From: Mytilus galloprovincialis
Taxonomy: Eukaryota; Mollusca; Bivalvia; Mytilida; Mytilidae
DNA: 64,000 nt
Direction: 5' to 3'
Assembly: GCF_965363235.1 (NCBI RefSeq)
Contig: NC_134846.1
Location: 64,593,121-64,657,120 of the forward strand
Shown here: positions 23,060 through 34,640 of the stretch, in pieces
Position numbering within the stretch: the stretch's first letter is position 1
Layout of the letters: every line of letters starts with the position of its first letter
Notes under the pieces: generated by a model
What the model was told of the DNA's origin: nothing
Database searches by the model: none
What the model saw: the letters and a program-made list of their open reading frames with translations, nothing else
Made by a program: the position numbers and the translations under genes

Positions 23060-24400
23060 TACGTTAACGGCATTATTTGGTCATACAAATGTAATATCAA
23101 GTGTAACAATAGAATAAAAACAAAATGGTATTATTCGAGATTTAAACTTGTGGTTGTAAAAAGAGTGATATTTAATGTATAAAATTTAAGTGTGCAATCA
23201 AATATATGTTTCGATAATACGTGCATGGGATTATTATACCTACAACAATAGCATTCCATCTTTCAATAATGTAGGTGTCGCCATTTCTTCATGAAATTAA
23301 AAGTGATGTACTTTTCACGGCTGTCACCATGCTTTAACCGTGATATAAAATGGGTATCTTTCCTGTTAAAAAAATAGCAAAAATGAATGTGTTTATAGGT
23401 AGACACTCATTCTATTATATTTAATAGCAACAAAAACAAATATCCTTCAATCAGAACGAAAATTATATTTTAAACTATACACATTGGTCTATTCGTAACA
23501 ATAACAACTTTGATGTTTTCGTTCAGTCATATCGTATGATAAAAGTAATATTCTACAGAAACAAAGAAACTTGATGATACCATATGTTCTTGATATGAAT
23601 AATTTGGTCTTATTTTATCCTTTTATGATTAAATATTTGCGACATTAGTTTTGCTTTGCAAGAAAAATTTAATCAGATCAAAAGAAAAGTCACAGATGAA
23701 ATCATAATATATTGGATAGAAATTTCAAACGCCAGATAAATTTTTTTTACGAATCAAAAACCTACATTGACGATTTTATGAGAAAAAAAAACATAAATAA
23801 AATTGGCAAAATAAAGAACGAAAATAACACATTGAAGACCAACAATTACGAAATATTTTGCAAAATAAAGCAAAGGATATTTATTCCTGCGGTTTAAACA
23901 GGACAAATAAAGTACGAATTTGTACAGCATTGATGACCAAAAAGTCCTATAGGTTCTGACAAATAAAGCTGAAGCAATCTGAAAGAAACAAAAAATTGAA
24001 GAACAAATCATTTTGATATCATTATGATTTGAAAATGATAAAATTTCACATGCAAATGAGCTAACAAATCAAAACTACATCACCAACAAATTGCCTCCAA
24101 ATTATTTCTTACTATGTTCGAAGTAAACAAGTAATAACGAATCCACAATATTTTAGCTAACAAACATGACAGAAATCTTTTTGAAATCTTTTCATACAAT
24201 ATTCCAATTAAACAAATCATTAAGAAATCACGCAATAACAGAAACAAATTGTTTACAAATCACACAATTGAAAGCACAAAGAAATCAGTTTTGTAGGAGC
24301 TGGCAAAATTCTGATACGTTTATAATTTCTTTAAAAAATCACCGAATCACGATTTGCAAGAATTTGAATAAGATTTGAAAGCGAATTATTAACTTATTTT
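23060..24400. repeat. Segmental duplication, copy B, distal block
   Basis: Partner of 1520-3060. Order and orientation are kept, with an internal length difference of roughly 200 bases. The offset to copy A grows from about 21.5 kb here to about 28 kb at the minisatellite, because copy B has taken more insertions. Confidence 0.7.
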
Positions 24401-24484
24401 TCTGTTTGGGATATATTTCTGGGGTTGAAACATTTTGTATTTCGAAAAATGATTTGTAGACATTCAATTTATCAAGTATGACCA

Positions 24485-24655
24485 TATAAATGATAATTCA
24501 TATCAACACAGAAGTCTTAATAATGAGCTGGTAATGCCATTTAGGAGCATTTCTCCACCATCAGTGGTATCGATCCAGTCATTTAAATAAATTGTTCCTT
24601 TTGTGTTTCTTATATATATATATATATATATATAATTAATATATATATAATGACT
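24485..24655. repeat. R2 fragment followed by a TA microsatellite
   Basis: 24485-24600 carries the R2 signature (CACAGAAGT, CACCATCAGTGGTATCGATC); 24610-24650 is a (TA)n tract with an internal AATTAA. No coding content. Confidence 0.6.
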
Positions 24656-24734
24656 GAATAAATAGTCAACGATCAATCTTACAGTGCGATGGATCATGTA
24701 ATATGATTCTGTACACTACAAAATATAATATATA

Positions 24735-26345
24735 ACAAGTCAAAAAGGGTACAACATCACCATTAAATAACTATAAAATGAACAAATATTAGATATTTCG
24801 GATAACAGATATCCTTCTTCAATAATAGCACGATGTCAAATGAATCATGTCAAAATATTCAAACTGAGAAACCTTTTCTAAATCTCAAAATTTATATAAT
24901 TTAAGCGAACACCACAGACGCTAATAATGACCCCAAGGGTGACTGGGGTATAGAAATATGGTCACTTGGTCTTCTCCCGACCGGCAGTAAAACGCTTGCT
25001 GAAGTGGGGCGTCCGTTTGGCTTTGCGGGATGTATCAAGTTCGCAGTCACGTCCGTCAGAAGGGGACGTTAAATCCGATGCCTCTTGTAAGGAGAGTACC
25101 ACGCTCTTTGCACGTTAAAAACCCTTGCAACAACTCTTTGAGGGGTCCGTAGGTGGCCTGTTGCAAGGCAAAATTTCTGTCCCTATCCAATACACCCTCA
25201 TTTTCCAGTGGCAGTCTAAATTTCCCCGACCATCATCCTAGATGGCCTCTATTACAACAACCTACCTATTGTATTTTATTGTGAACTTCTTCTCGTCCTG
25301 AATATGCATGAAATATTTGCCACTGGACGTTAAGCAACCAACAATCAATCAATCAATCAGACGCTAATACAATTTTAAAATTTCCAAACACGGCGCAAAG
25401 ATTACAAAGATATGCCAAATGAAAATAGTTATTTTCGATGTGAACTGGCACAACTCTAAATTTTCAAAGGTTGTGACATTTTAGATGTTATAACTGCATT
25501 GAGGGCAGTCCTCAAACAAAAAACCAAAAATGTCCTAACCGATCCAAGTTTGTATAAAATTTCAAATTTGACAATGGGAGGGCAATTGCAACAGAAACTA
25601 CATATTCAAGCCTCCCAAACGAATAGCAGTCTAATAATGATTAGAAAAATAAGTTTGATCTAATGAGGTAAAATAATTTAACGTGGCTACGTACTTATAC
25701 ATCCATCCCGAATGAATGAAGCCCTGTAATTTAAACTGGTATTTTAAAAAGAATTTCGAACTGTAAAGCCAGTACTAAAGCCGGAGTTATTGAAACAATT
25801 GATGACAGGAAAATGAGGGACTCATTCTATGTTTTTTTCATTTATGCCCTCTGGGGAAACTGTCCGTAACTTTCTTATTCAAAATCTTTCCCGAGCGACT
25901 CTGTCGACCTTCGACCAACCCTCGTTGTGGTCTATAATTGTGATGGTAAGGTTTTTGAGATCACCTTGTGTGTGCCCAGGTGATCTCAAATGACGACTTA
26001 CGGGTAGGTCGGGCTTGCAAGTGTAGTCACTTCGATGACCATTCATGCGTTTGTTGAATGGTTGCTCTGTCTCGCCAACATACTGCATGCCACATCGACA
26101 CTGCAGGAGGTATACAACATTCTGGGTTTTGCAAGTTACATTTCAAAATAAAGTGTACACAGACCCAGTCGAGTGGCAACTAAATGTTTGAGTATTTAGT
26201 ATTTGTTGACAAGTCAGATAACGTCTGTTACCACATGACTTGCACCATCCTGCAATTGAATAGCTTTTATTTGAGGAGACGTCAGGTCTAACAAATAAGT
26301 CTTTGAGACTTGCTGGTCTAATGGTGATGTTGTACCCTTTTTGAC
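24735..26345 (-). pseudogene. Penelope-like element, endonuclease end (interrupted)
   Basis: On the minus strand from 26340 to 25850 the frame reads a Cys-rich region (AGWCKSCGNRRYLTC), then TCKTQNVVYLLQCRCG and MQYVGETEQPFNKRMNGH, the start of a GIY-YIG nuclease domain, followed by SRHLRSPGH and a terminal ARERF. There is one in-frame stop before the TCKTQ segment. This is the C-terminal endonuclease module of a canonical Penelope-like element. Further down the minus strand lies its non-coding tail (GAAGAAGGATATCTGTTATC). A 31-base segment (AATGGTGATGTTGTACCC...) occurs at both ends, near 24740 and 26320, as expected for Penelope partial repeats. A SINE is inserted at 24927-25357. Confidence 0.75.
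24927..25357 (+). mobile_element. SINE with 12-bp target-site duplication
   Basis: A 431-base element flanked by the direct repeat CAGACGCTAATA at 24915-24926 and 25358-25369. It ends in a tail of ATCA repeats after CACTGGACGTTAAGCAACC, a 3' end I recognise from common mollusc SINEs. Internal text includes GGGACGTTAAATCCGATGCC and GAGAGTACCACGCTCTTTGC, which looks like a conserved central domain. A weak B-box-like AGTTCGCAGTC is present. It is nested in the tail of the minus-strand Penelope-like element, so it is younger. I do not assign a named family. Confidence 0.8.
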
Positions 26346-27045
26346 TTGTTATATATATTTCTGGAGGATAAAATGTATCAACAAGTTGAAAGTGAATTTG
26401 ATACAGCTTTTAAAGTGTACGTAAAATCGGAATGGAAGCGATTCTTAGACGACTGTTTTATCATTTTAAACAAAAGTCACAATTTAGAGAAGTTTCATAG
26501 TCTGATAAACATATTACATCCTTCGATTAAATTTACCATCGAATCTAGCGAACAAAGACTGCCATTTCTAGATATTTTAATATTAAAGAATGGAACAACC
26601 TTAACCACAGATATATATTATAAGAAGACGGACACCCACCAATACCTGAATTTTCATTCATGCCATCCTTCACATACGAAAAGAAACATCCCGTTTTGTC
26701 TAGCACGACGTGTATGTACAATTGTGAGTGATGAACATTCGACTAAATAACCATCGGTCATTTTACACAAAAGAAAGCAACTGTCCAATTACAAGACACC
26801 ATTTAAGAGCAGGACATGATTTTGAAAACGTCACATTTCAAATCATTGAGAAAAATCAAAATTGGGACATACAAGGAAGACAAAAAAGAGAGAGATTTTA
26901 GATACATCAGTTACGAACTCTTGAACCTGATGAACTCAATGAGAGAGACGAAAAAAGATTTAAAAGCAAATCAAAACCATAATTATCTTGAAATCATACA
27001 AATTAATTTACAGAAATTCATACAATTAATCGAACATCTATAAAT
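26346..27045 (+). pseudogene. Penelope-like element, RT fragment and truncated endonuclease
   Basis: 26400-26747 encodes the palm end of a Penelope RT: RFLDDCFIILNKSHNLEKF, then LHPSIKFTIESSEQRLPFLD, TTDIYYKKTDTHQYLNFHS and CHPSHTKRNIP, all family-typical. The frame stops at 26747. After a gap in family content, 26770-26910 continues with SNCPITRHHLRAGHDFENV and FQIIEKNQNWDIQGRQKRE, the last part of the endonuclease domain, ending in stops. The upstream fingers and the first half of the endonuclease are missing. It lies head-to-head with the minus-strand fragment at 24735-26345, and the two share the boundary at about 26345. Confidence 0.75.
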
Positions 27046-28244
27046 GTGTTAAACTTTTATTCCAACTTCATGTAGTTGTAGCTATAAACATATTTTTTGC
27101 AACATCAATCAATATGTTACACTTTTCCTCAAATCTTGTATAGATTAAGCTGCAAACACACTTTTCAAATGAAATGCTTTAAAGGAGTGTTGTCTGTGAG
27201 AGCCTAATTGGCCCCTAATATTAAGTCCAATTATTTAAGACAAAGGGTTATTAATGTATGATAAATGAAAAGACATATACGATCGTTAAATATAACTTCT
27301 TGTGTAAAATTATTTTTATTTACAACTGAAATAGGCCAAACATACATATTTTGTGAAAGTGGTTAAAATTGTCTAGATTTCAATTACATCAAGGCCTAGG
27401 AATAATAAACCGCATTATTCGACAAACTTCATAATAAAATTAGATGGAGAGGTGTATACATTCCATTCTCAATTTTATTAGTGCGAAAAGATTTTTTTGT
27501 CGACGCTTGCGCTATATGTTTCCATTACTAAATACCAGATAAAGTTACCCTGTTTTCTTTGATTTAAATGGAAAACAAAAATTAAGTTTGTTTTTTCTTG
27601 AGGTGTCATTCTACCATTGATTTTCCCTAATTAGTCAAAATTTATCTCTGTTTCAAATAAAGAAATACTTAGTATGAGTAGAGTTTTATCCTGTCCAGTA
27701 CTATCGACAAAATTTCACATAACACTTCATTGCATATAAGAAAATAACCATCACTGGAAGTCAACCAATCAAATATTCACCTCTTTTTACTGTGTACATG
27801 TTTTAGTATCCATGCCACCTCAAATTTCTAAAATATTCTATAGAAACACCAATTAAAAAAATAATGGGGCTTTGAAACACCAAAGATTTATGTTAATGAC
27901 ACTTGAACTTGAACAGATATGTACACTTTACACGTAAATTTATCTTATTTTTAGTCATTGTTTAATTTATTAGTTGTGATACTAATATGAAAATCGTAAT
28001 TTGTTATTTAAGCTACAAAAAGGGGTCAGATTAGGGCCGTATTAAACCTGCCCCTTTCTTCATGGGGCGATATATGATGTTTACTGTTGGACAATGTTTA
28101 AAGATGGCATATCATTTGTTTCTCATTCATGGAAGACTATGGGTCCGTGGACTAATAAACGGAAAATTGTATCTATGATATAAAACCACGTGTTAAAGTA
28201 ATACACATATTTTTTGCATTATCTGTTTCTCAAAAAAAAAAATA
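27046..28244. other. Non-coding; includes inverted block matching 3100-3235
   Basis: 27480-27640 is the reverse complement of 3100-3235. The remainder is AT-rich, with no gene content seen. Confidence 0.5.
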
Positions 28245-28845
28245 AAGATTTAGTAGTTTCCAGAACATAATCTTCTAAATACTTGCATTTTTAAAAATAT
28301 TTTCATCAAACATTATTATTCAAACGATTTGCTCAGTGAAATTCTGTTTTGTGTGTACGAAATTATTTGTGTATGAAATGAAACACATAGATCACTACAT
28401 TAAAGTCATGGGAAATGCTCTATTTTCAAAACTTCCTTTCAACTATCTTCAGTTACGAACAAGACATTATAATCATTGGTGCAAAAAGGTTTTTTAGTAC
28501 CATTGTGCCATTGTGACATTATTTTCAGTGCAATTTAGGCTGACAAGACGTAGTTTCTGCTGTAGCGAGAACACCTCGTGATCTTTCAATAGGACGGTTT
28601 TTGTGTATCCAGATCTGACACCGCTGCAATTTTGTTTTGTTTCTTATTGTTGCACTAGATATACGTAAAAAGACCTGTCGAAACATAGGATTGAATGTAA
28701 CCTATATAATAACATTGTAAGCGGTGCTGAATGCGACTAAGGCTATCTTTATCAAATATGAAACTGAACTGGCGCTTTCACTCCCCATCACTTCCTCTGA
28801 TTTCCTGAAATAATAATAATACTAATAGTATTACAAAAAGTTAAG
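28245..28845 (-). pseudogene. GPCR exon 3 pseudo-copy in segment B
   Basis: Aligns with 3530-4135 over the whole exon and its 3' flank. The TM7 region (28680-28760) and the acceptor (CTGAAATAATAATAAT on the plus strand) are recognisable. Relative to the intact exon it has a one-base gain in the segment before TM7 (near 28782) and a one-base loss near the helix 8 region (near 28655), plus substitutions. It cannot encode the receptor's last helix in frame. Together with the intact exon 1 at 44409-44637 and the missing exon 2, this shows the second receptor gene is dead or reduced to its first exon. Confidence 0.8.
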
Positions 28846-29889
28846 TACCGGTCTTTGTAAGAATCATGCAGGTTCCTGTTGATGGGCGATTCATGACCCC
28901 TCTTCAAATGTCTTTATATTTTGTTTATGATGAAGGTATGGTATGAAAATAAGTTTTCTGTATTAATTTTTTCTTTTCAACCTTGGTTGCCATGGAAACC
29001 ATCCTTACAAAATTTTGCCTAAATACGTCCATAAGTAGCCTTTGAAAATTGAAATATAATGGATTTTAAAGAACCATAGAAATAAAGTTAATCAATACAA
29101 ACAATATGTATATTTACAGTATTGACAAACACAACCCCAAACTATACAAAAACGTTAAAATTTTGAATTTACTAAATAGTTTGTTTCCATAGCAACCATT
29201 TAAAAATGTGTTAAAATTCGAAAATGAAAAATTTCAAAAACTTTGAAATTTTAAATCTGTTTATCTCCCAAGACCAACAATACCATGACATGTCATTGAC
29301 AAATTTTGAAAGACCACATTCTATATATTAAGAAAATAAAAAGAAAGTCGTGTGTTTTTTTTTTTCTTTAAAAAAATAATTTTAGTCAAAAATTGTCAAT
29401 TTTCACCAAAATTCAGATTACCAAACAGATGAATACTGAAACATTTTGAACTTAAAAAGCTAAAACATTCCATTTATCCGTGCATTCCTGACACAAATTT
29501 GGTAATTTTAAATGAGAAACTACTGATTGATAGAGATATTTTTGTAGAGAAGGACATTTTTTTCTTTCTGGGCATGGTGCCCCCCTCCCCCTTTTTTTTC
29601 AAAATTCAAAAAATTATTTAAAAATTTAAAAGATGGAATTCAATTGTGAACATTTTGAGCATTAAAACATGAAATTTCTTCAAAGGGTGAGGGCAATAAT
29701 AGAACCCCCTACACCATTTTTATATATTAGATTTTTTTTTAGAAATGGGGAATGTGTCAAAGAGAGAACAACCCAAACAGAAATTTAAAATCTTTAGATG
29801 CTATTTCATGGTCTTTAAAATTGACTCTAAAGAACCTGAATCGATCACCTGTAATTTTTGGTTAAATCTTGCATCAATGATTATTTGTC

Positions 29890-31115
29890 CCTTCAATATA
29901 TATCAATGAGTGGCTTAACAATTCCATTTAAATGTTCTTTGTATCTGTCGTTTTTTCTTCAAAAGCAAAAAATGAATTTTACCCCTATGTTCCATTTTAG
30001 CCATAGTGGCTAAGTTTCTTGAAGTACAAGGAAATAAAAAACTAAATTTATACAAGATTATAACTCCCAAGTTGGGCTGAAATTGATTAAGCATATTCAG
30101 AAGAAGATTTTTTTTTAAAGGAAGCAAACTAGATGAACAAATTGTGAAAAATTTCTTTAAAGGGCTATAACTCCATAAGGAGTCAATTGACAATTCTGGT
30201 CATATAAACTTATTTGTAGATCCTACTTTGCTGAAAGTTGTGCTGTTAACAGTTTATCTTTGTCATTAATAATATTCAAGATAATAACCAAAACTGCAAA
30301 ATTTCCGTACAATTAACAATTTAGTGGCAGCAACCCAACAATGGGTTGTTAGATTCATCTGAAAATTTGCTCTTAAAAGGCTTTAGTGTTTGAGATATGA
30401 GCTACACACTGCATTTTACCCCTATGTTCTTATTTTACATATGGCGGCCATGGTTTTTTTTACAAAATAGAAAATAGAACACAAACTTTATTCTAGATAT
30501 CCTAAGGATCATTCAGTTTATAAGTTTTACTGGAATTGGTTCAGTAGTTTCAGTGGAAATGTTTCAAATATTTTACACCGGAAAGACGACAACGGAAGCA
30601 AAGTGATGGCAAAATTCACAGTTCCTTTGAAACGGTGACCTAAAAAAACTACGTCCGTTCTATCAGAAATAAACTGAAAATAAAAAATAAAAAATTTGTA
30701 CCATCGAGAGCGCTAACAAGGCCACTTTCCATAAATTTTAATATTTTTAAGGGTCATAACTCTTTAAAAAAAGTCAATTGTCCATGATTATAGAACTCAT
30801 CCGAGATATTGTTGATATTAATCTAGTGTATAAGTTTCATTAAAAATCTGGCAAGAATTGTACATGTGGGAGCGTTAACGGGGCTATTTTCCATAAATTT
30901 ATTATTTTCAAGGGTTATAACTGTTTTTATAAAAGTCGATTGACCACCAATATCTAACTTGTTTGAGATATTGCTTATAATAACCTAAAGTATTAGTTTC
31001 GTAAAAATCTGACATAATTTGTACATGTGCGAGCGCTGCAAGGACAGCCAGATGGACACAAGGACGGATGGCAATCAAAATTTAAAACAGACCATGTTTA
31101 AACAAAAAAAATTAA
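29890..31115. repeat. Nested dispersed repeat ending in a GGACGGA-type motif
   Basis: Contains recurring 'GGGCTATAACTC'/'GGTTATAACTG' segments with AGTCAATTG (30150, 30750, 30910), each followed by text on a TTGAGATATTG theme, and ends with ACAGCCAGATGGACACAAGGAC. It has the layout of the bivalve repeats with internal tandem units and a terminal G/A-rich stretch. No coding frame. Confidence 0.5.
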
Positions 31116-31139
31116 GTTCTAATTTCAATTTTTTTTAAT

Positions 31140-31995
31140 TGAAAATTTTTTGGTCGTATATTGGTATCACGTTGGCGTCGTCGTCGTCCGAAGACATTTG
31201 GTTTTCGCACTCTAACTTTAGTAAAAGTAAATAGAAATCTATGAAATTTAAACACATGGTTTATGACCATAAAAGAAAGGTTGGGATTGATTCTTGGTGT
31301 TCTGGTCCCAACAGTTTAGGAATTAGGGGCAAAAAAGGGCCCAAATAAGCATTTTTCTTGGTTTTCGCACAATAACTTTAGTATAAGTAAAAAGAAATCT
31401 ATGAAATTTTAACATAAGGTTTCTATGACCACAAAAGGAAGGTTGGGATTGATTTTGGGAGTTTTAGTCCCAACAGTTTAGGAATTAGGGGCCAAAAACA
31501 GGTCCCAAATAAGCATTTTTCTTGGTTTTTGCATAATAACTTAAGCATAAGTTAATAGAAATCTATGAAATTTTAACACAAGGTTTATAACCACAAAAGG
31601 AAGGTTTGGATTGATTTTGGGAGTTTTGGTCCCGACGAATTAGGGGCCAAAAGGGTCCAAAATTAAACTTTGTTTGATTTCATCAAAAAAATAATTATTG
31701 GGGTTCTTTGATATGCCAAATCTAACCGTGTATTCAGATTCTTAATTTTTGGTCCTGTTTTCAAATTGGTCTACATTAAGGTCAAAAGGGTCCAAAATTA
31801 AACTTAGCTTGATTTTAACAAAAAGTGAATTCTTGGGGTTCTTTGATATATGCTGAATCTAAACATGGTCATAGATTTTTGATTATGGGCCAAGTTTTCA
31901 AGTTGGTCCAAATCGGGGTCCAAAATTATTATGTTAAGTATTGTGCAATACCTCTGTGGTCGTATAAAGCTGCGCCTGCGGAGCATCTGGTTTAT
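31140..31995. repeat. Dispersed repeat with internal tandem units (about 162 bp x3, about 135 bp x2)
   Basis: Starts TTTTTTGGTCGTATATTGG, GTCGTCGTCGTCCGAAG. Three units begin at about 31201, 31363 and 31524, each with GGTTTTCGCAC/TTTGCAT, AGAAATCTATGAAATTT, AAGGTTGGGATTGAT and AATTAGGGGC. Two shorter units with GGTCCAAAATTAAACTT and TTGGGGTTCTTTGATAT follow at 31645 and 31790. Ends GGTCGTATAAAGCTGCGCC, CGGAGCATCTGGTT. The start and end hold opposed GGTCGTATA words. A small minus-strand open frame here is not a gene. Confidence 0.75.
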
Positions 31996-32619
31996 TTATA
32001 AAAATACTTTTTTTGATATAACAAAAATAAAAAAATAAAATATTTTTTTTGTCTTAAATCAGTGGTTTTGATAAGATAATAACACTCTGTAAAGATTAGA
32101 CAAATGGGACAGTTTTAATCTTGGTACAGTGTTGCCAATTTCATTATCTATGGAAAATACATTGCCTTGTATCGTTTCTTTTGTGGACTAGTATACTATT
32201 GCGCAGAGTCAGATTATGTACACATAATGGCTGTTACTATTTACCTCCCATGTAAATCGACATGTATCGAAACCTTTATGCAAACACTTATTTGTCACTA
32301 TGTCGATTTAACTGTGCTAAAATTGAAATTGAAGAACTACAGAACCTTTCTTTTTATTCTAATATATAATAATCTAACTTATCTAAAAGATTTGAAATAA
32401 ATGCGGAATGTGTCCATTGGACACAGATGATGCTCCCGCTTCCATATCATAAAAGTTATAAACGGACATGACTGAAGACACTTACCAATTGTGTACTAAC
32501 TTTTATGGTGATAAGAATTGTGTAAAAGTTTCTTAACATTTGGTTGAGGCAAACTAAAGAAAGAAATACAAAACAAATAAACAGCTGCGCCATGAGCGCA
32601 TGATACGCCCGACGTCTTG

Positions 32620-33645
32620 TGTGGAAGTGTTATGCAATAATCATAAATAGTTTCTGAGAAAGTTTTAAGCAATAACCATATATTGTTTTTGAGACACGGC
32701 GGGATATGTGAAACCCCCAACCCTGTTTTTTTTTTTACAAAAAACTAAATATCACTAAAATAAAATTTTGAATCAAAACCAAAAAGTATACAGATCTTTA
32801 GATTAATATAACAAAGAAGTGTGTAAAGTTTTAAGCAATAATCATAAATTATTTTTGAGATACGGTGCGACATGTAAAAAAAACCTCCCCTGTTTAACAA
32901 AATACTCAATAACTTCAAAATAAAGTTTTGAATCATCACCAAAAGAGTATACAGATCTTTAGATTAATATAACAAAGAAGTGTGTAAAGTTTTAAGCAAT
33001 AATCATAAATTGTTTTTGAGATACAACACAACATGTAAAATAAAACCTCCCCCTTTTTTTACAAAATACTCAATAACTCAAAAATGAAATTTTGAATCAT
33101 CACCAAAATGTATACAGATCTTTAGATTAATATAACAAAGACATGTGTAAAGTTTTAAGCAATAATCATAAATCGTTTTTGAGATACGGCACAACATGTA
33201 AAAAAAAACTCCCCCTTTTTTACAAAATACTCAATAACTCAAAAATAAAATTTTGAATCATCACCAAAAAGTATACAGATATTAAGATTAATATAACTAA
33301 GAAGTGTTTAAAGTTTTAAGCCATAATCAAGAATCGTTTTTGAGATACGGCGCGACATGTGAAAAAAACACACCCCTGTTTTAGTTACAAAGTGCCGTAA
33401 CTCAAAAAGTTTTAATCTTATTTTCACCAAAAAGTATACAGATCATTTGACCATCATAAGAAACAACTATGTTAAGTTTCATGAAATTTGGATAAGTCGT
33501 TCTCAAGTTACGGTGCGACATGTTAACGCCGGACAGACAGACGGACGGACAGACGGACGGACAGACGGACGGACAGACAGACGGACGGACACCGGACATT
33601 TGTATACCATGATACGTCCCGTCAAAATTTTGACGGGCGTATAAA
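32620..33645. repeat. Dispersed repeat with about five 160-190 bp tandem units and a hairpin end
   Basis: Units begin near 32640, 32775, 32950, 33110 and 33285; each has GTATACAGATC, AGATTAATATAAC, AAAGTTTTAAGCAATAATC, TTTTTGAGATACGG and a CCTCCCC-type run. The last unit runs into a (GGACGGACAGAC)n stretch at 33531-33591 and then a perfect hairpin CCCGTCAAAATTTTGACGGG at about 33618. Frames over the GGAC tract read as TDGR repeats and are not genes. Confidence 0.8.
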
Positions 33646-33799
33646 AATTCAGCAACTTTTTCCCTCTATAAAGAGGCATTGCATAGAACAATGAAAGTTA
33701 CACCACCAAAATTCAAAGTTGATCTACATTTGGTGGTTTTAAGCATTGTGTATAATTTTAATAACATCTGGTAAAGACAAACTAAAGTTAGAGAACAGA

Positions 33800-34035
33800 A
33801 ACGGAAATTCAGCAATATTTCCATTTGTAAAGGGGCATAACTCTTGGACGGTTTAAGTGACACCACCAAACTTAGTCTTGTTTTATGGTAATAAGCAATG
33901 TGATTAAGTTTCATAACATTTGGTTGATGCAAACTAAAGATAGAGAACAGAAACCAACGTTGGGACTTACTGACGGACGGACAAGGGTAAACCTTAATGC
34001 CCCCTCCGCCACTGCGGGGGCATAAAAATATGTAA
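33800..34035. repeat. Dispersed repeat with GGACGGAC and GGGGGCAT end
   Basis: Carries AAAGGGGCATAACTCTTG, AAGTTTCATAACATTTGG, CTTACTGACGGACGGAC and an inverted end pair CCCCCTCCGCCACTGCGGGGG. 34350-34600 has the matching text in the opposite sense (CCCCCACTTTAGCAAAGGGGG, GTACGTCCGTTCC, TTTCCGTTCTCTAACTT), so two copies lie in inverted orientation inside the foldback element. Confidence 0.65.
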
Positions 34036-34344
34036 ATATAACAATTGATTAAATTAGGCAAAATTCAAGAATAGTCATTGCACATGGTTGTCATAAAGGT
34101 TTGAGAATCAAAACAGTATACAATAGTTCAGACCAGCAAATTTTCCTCAGGGCCACAAGGAAAATATTTTTGAGAACCATAAAAAAACGCGATTATTCTG
34201 CGGTATACAAATAATAATTCAGTTAGGTTTTAAAAAAAATAATAGACAAGCTGTCCTTTTCCATCATATACAATAGAAACATTGACAAATTCTTGCACAA
34301 TTTAATGTAGGTCGTTGGTATATATTTCTTCAGATAGAACATGT

Positions 34345-34640
34345 AGAATTTGTATGCCCCCACTTTAGCAAAGGGGGCATTAAGTTGTACCCTTGTCTGT
34401 AAGTACGTCCGTTCCAGAGTTATACCCTTACACAAATGGAAAAAAATGCTGACTTTTTTGTTTCCGTTCTCTAACTTAAGTTTGCCACAACCAAATGTTT
34501 TGAAACTTATATACAATGCTTATTTCCATAAAATTCAGAACAGTTAGAATGTTATTGGTGTAACAGGTACTGTCAATAAGTTATGCCCCTTTAAAAATGG
34601 AAAAAATGCTGAATTTTCCGTTTCCGTTCTCTTTTTTTCG
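34345..34640. repeat. Second, inverted copy of the GGGGGCAT repeat
   Basis: Starts with a hairpin-like CCCCCACTTTAGCAAAGGGGG and continues with GTACGTCCGTTCCAGAG, GTTCTCTAACTTAAG and AAATGTTTTGAAACTTAT, mirroring 33830-34035. Non-coding. Confidence 0.6.

Noticed and set aside
33447..33644. Open frames with TDGR / VCPSVCPS peptide repeats
   Set aside because: They are translations of the GGACGGACAGAC tract of a dispersed repeat.
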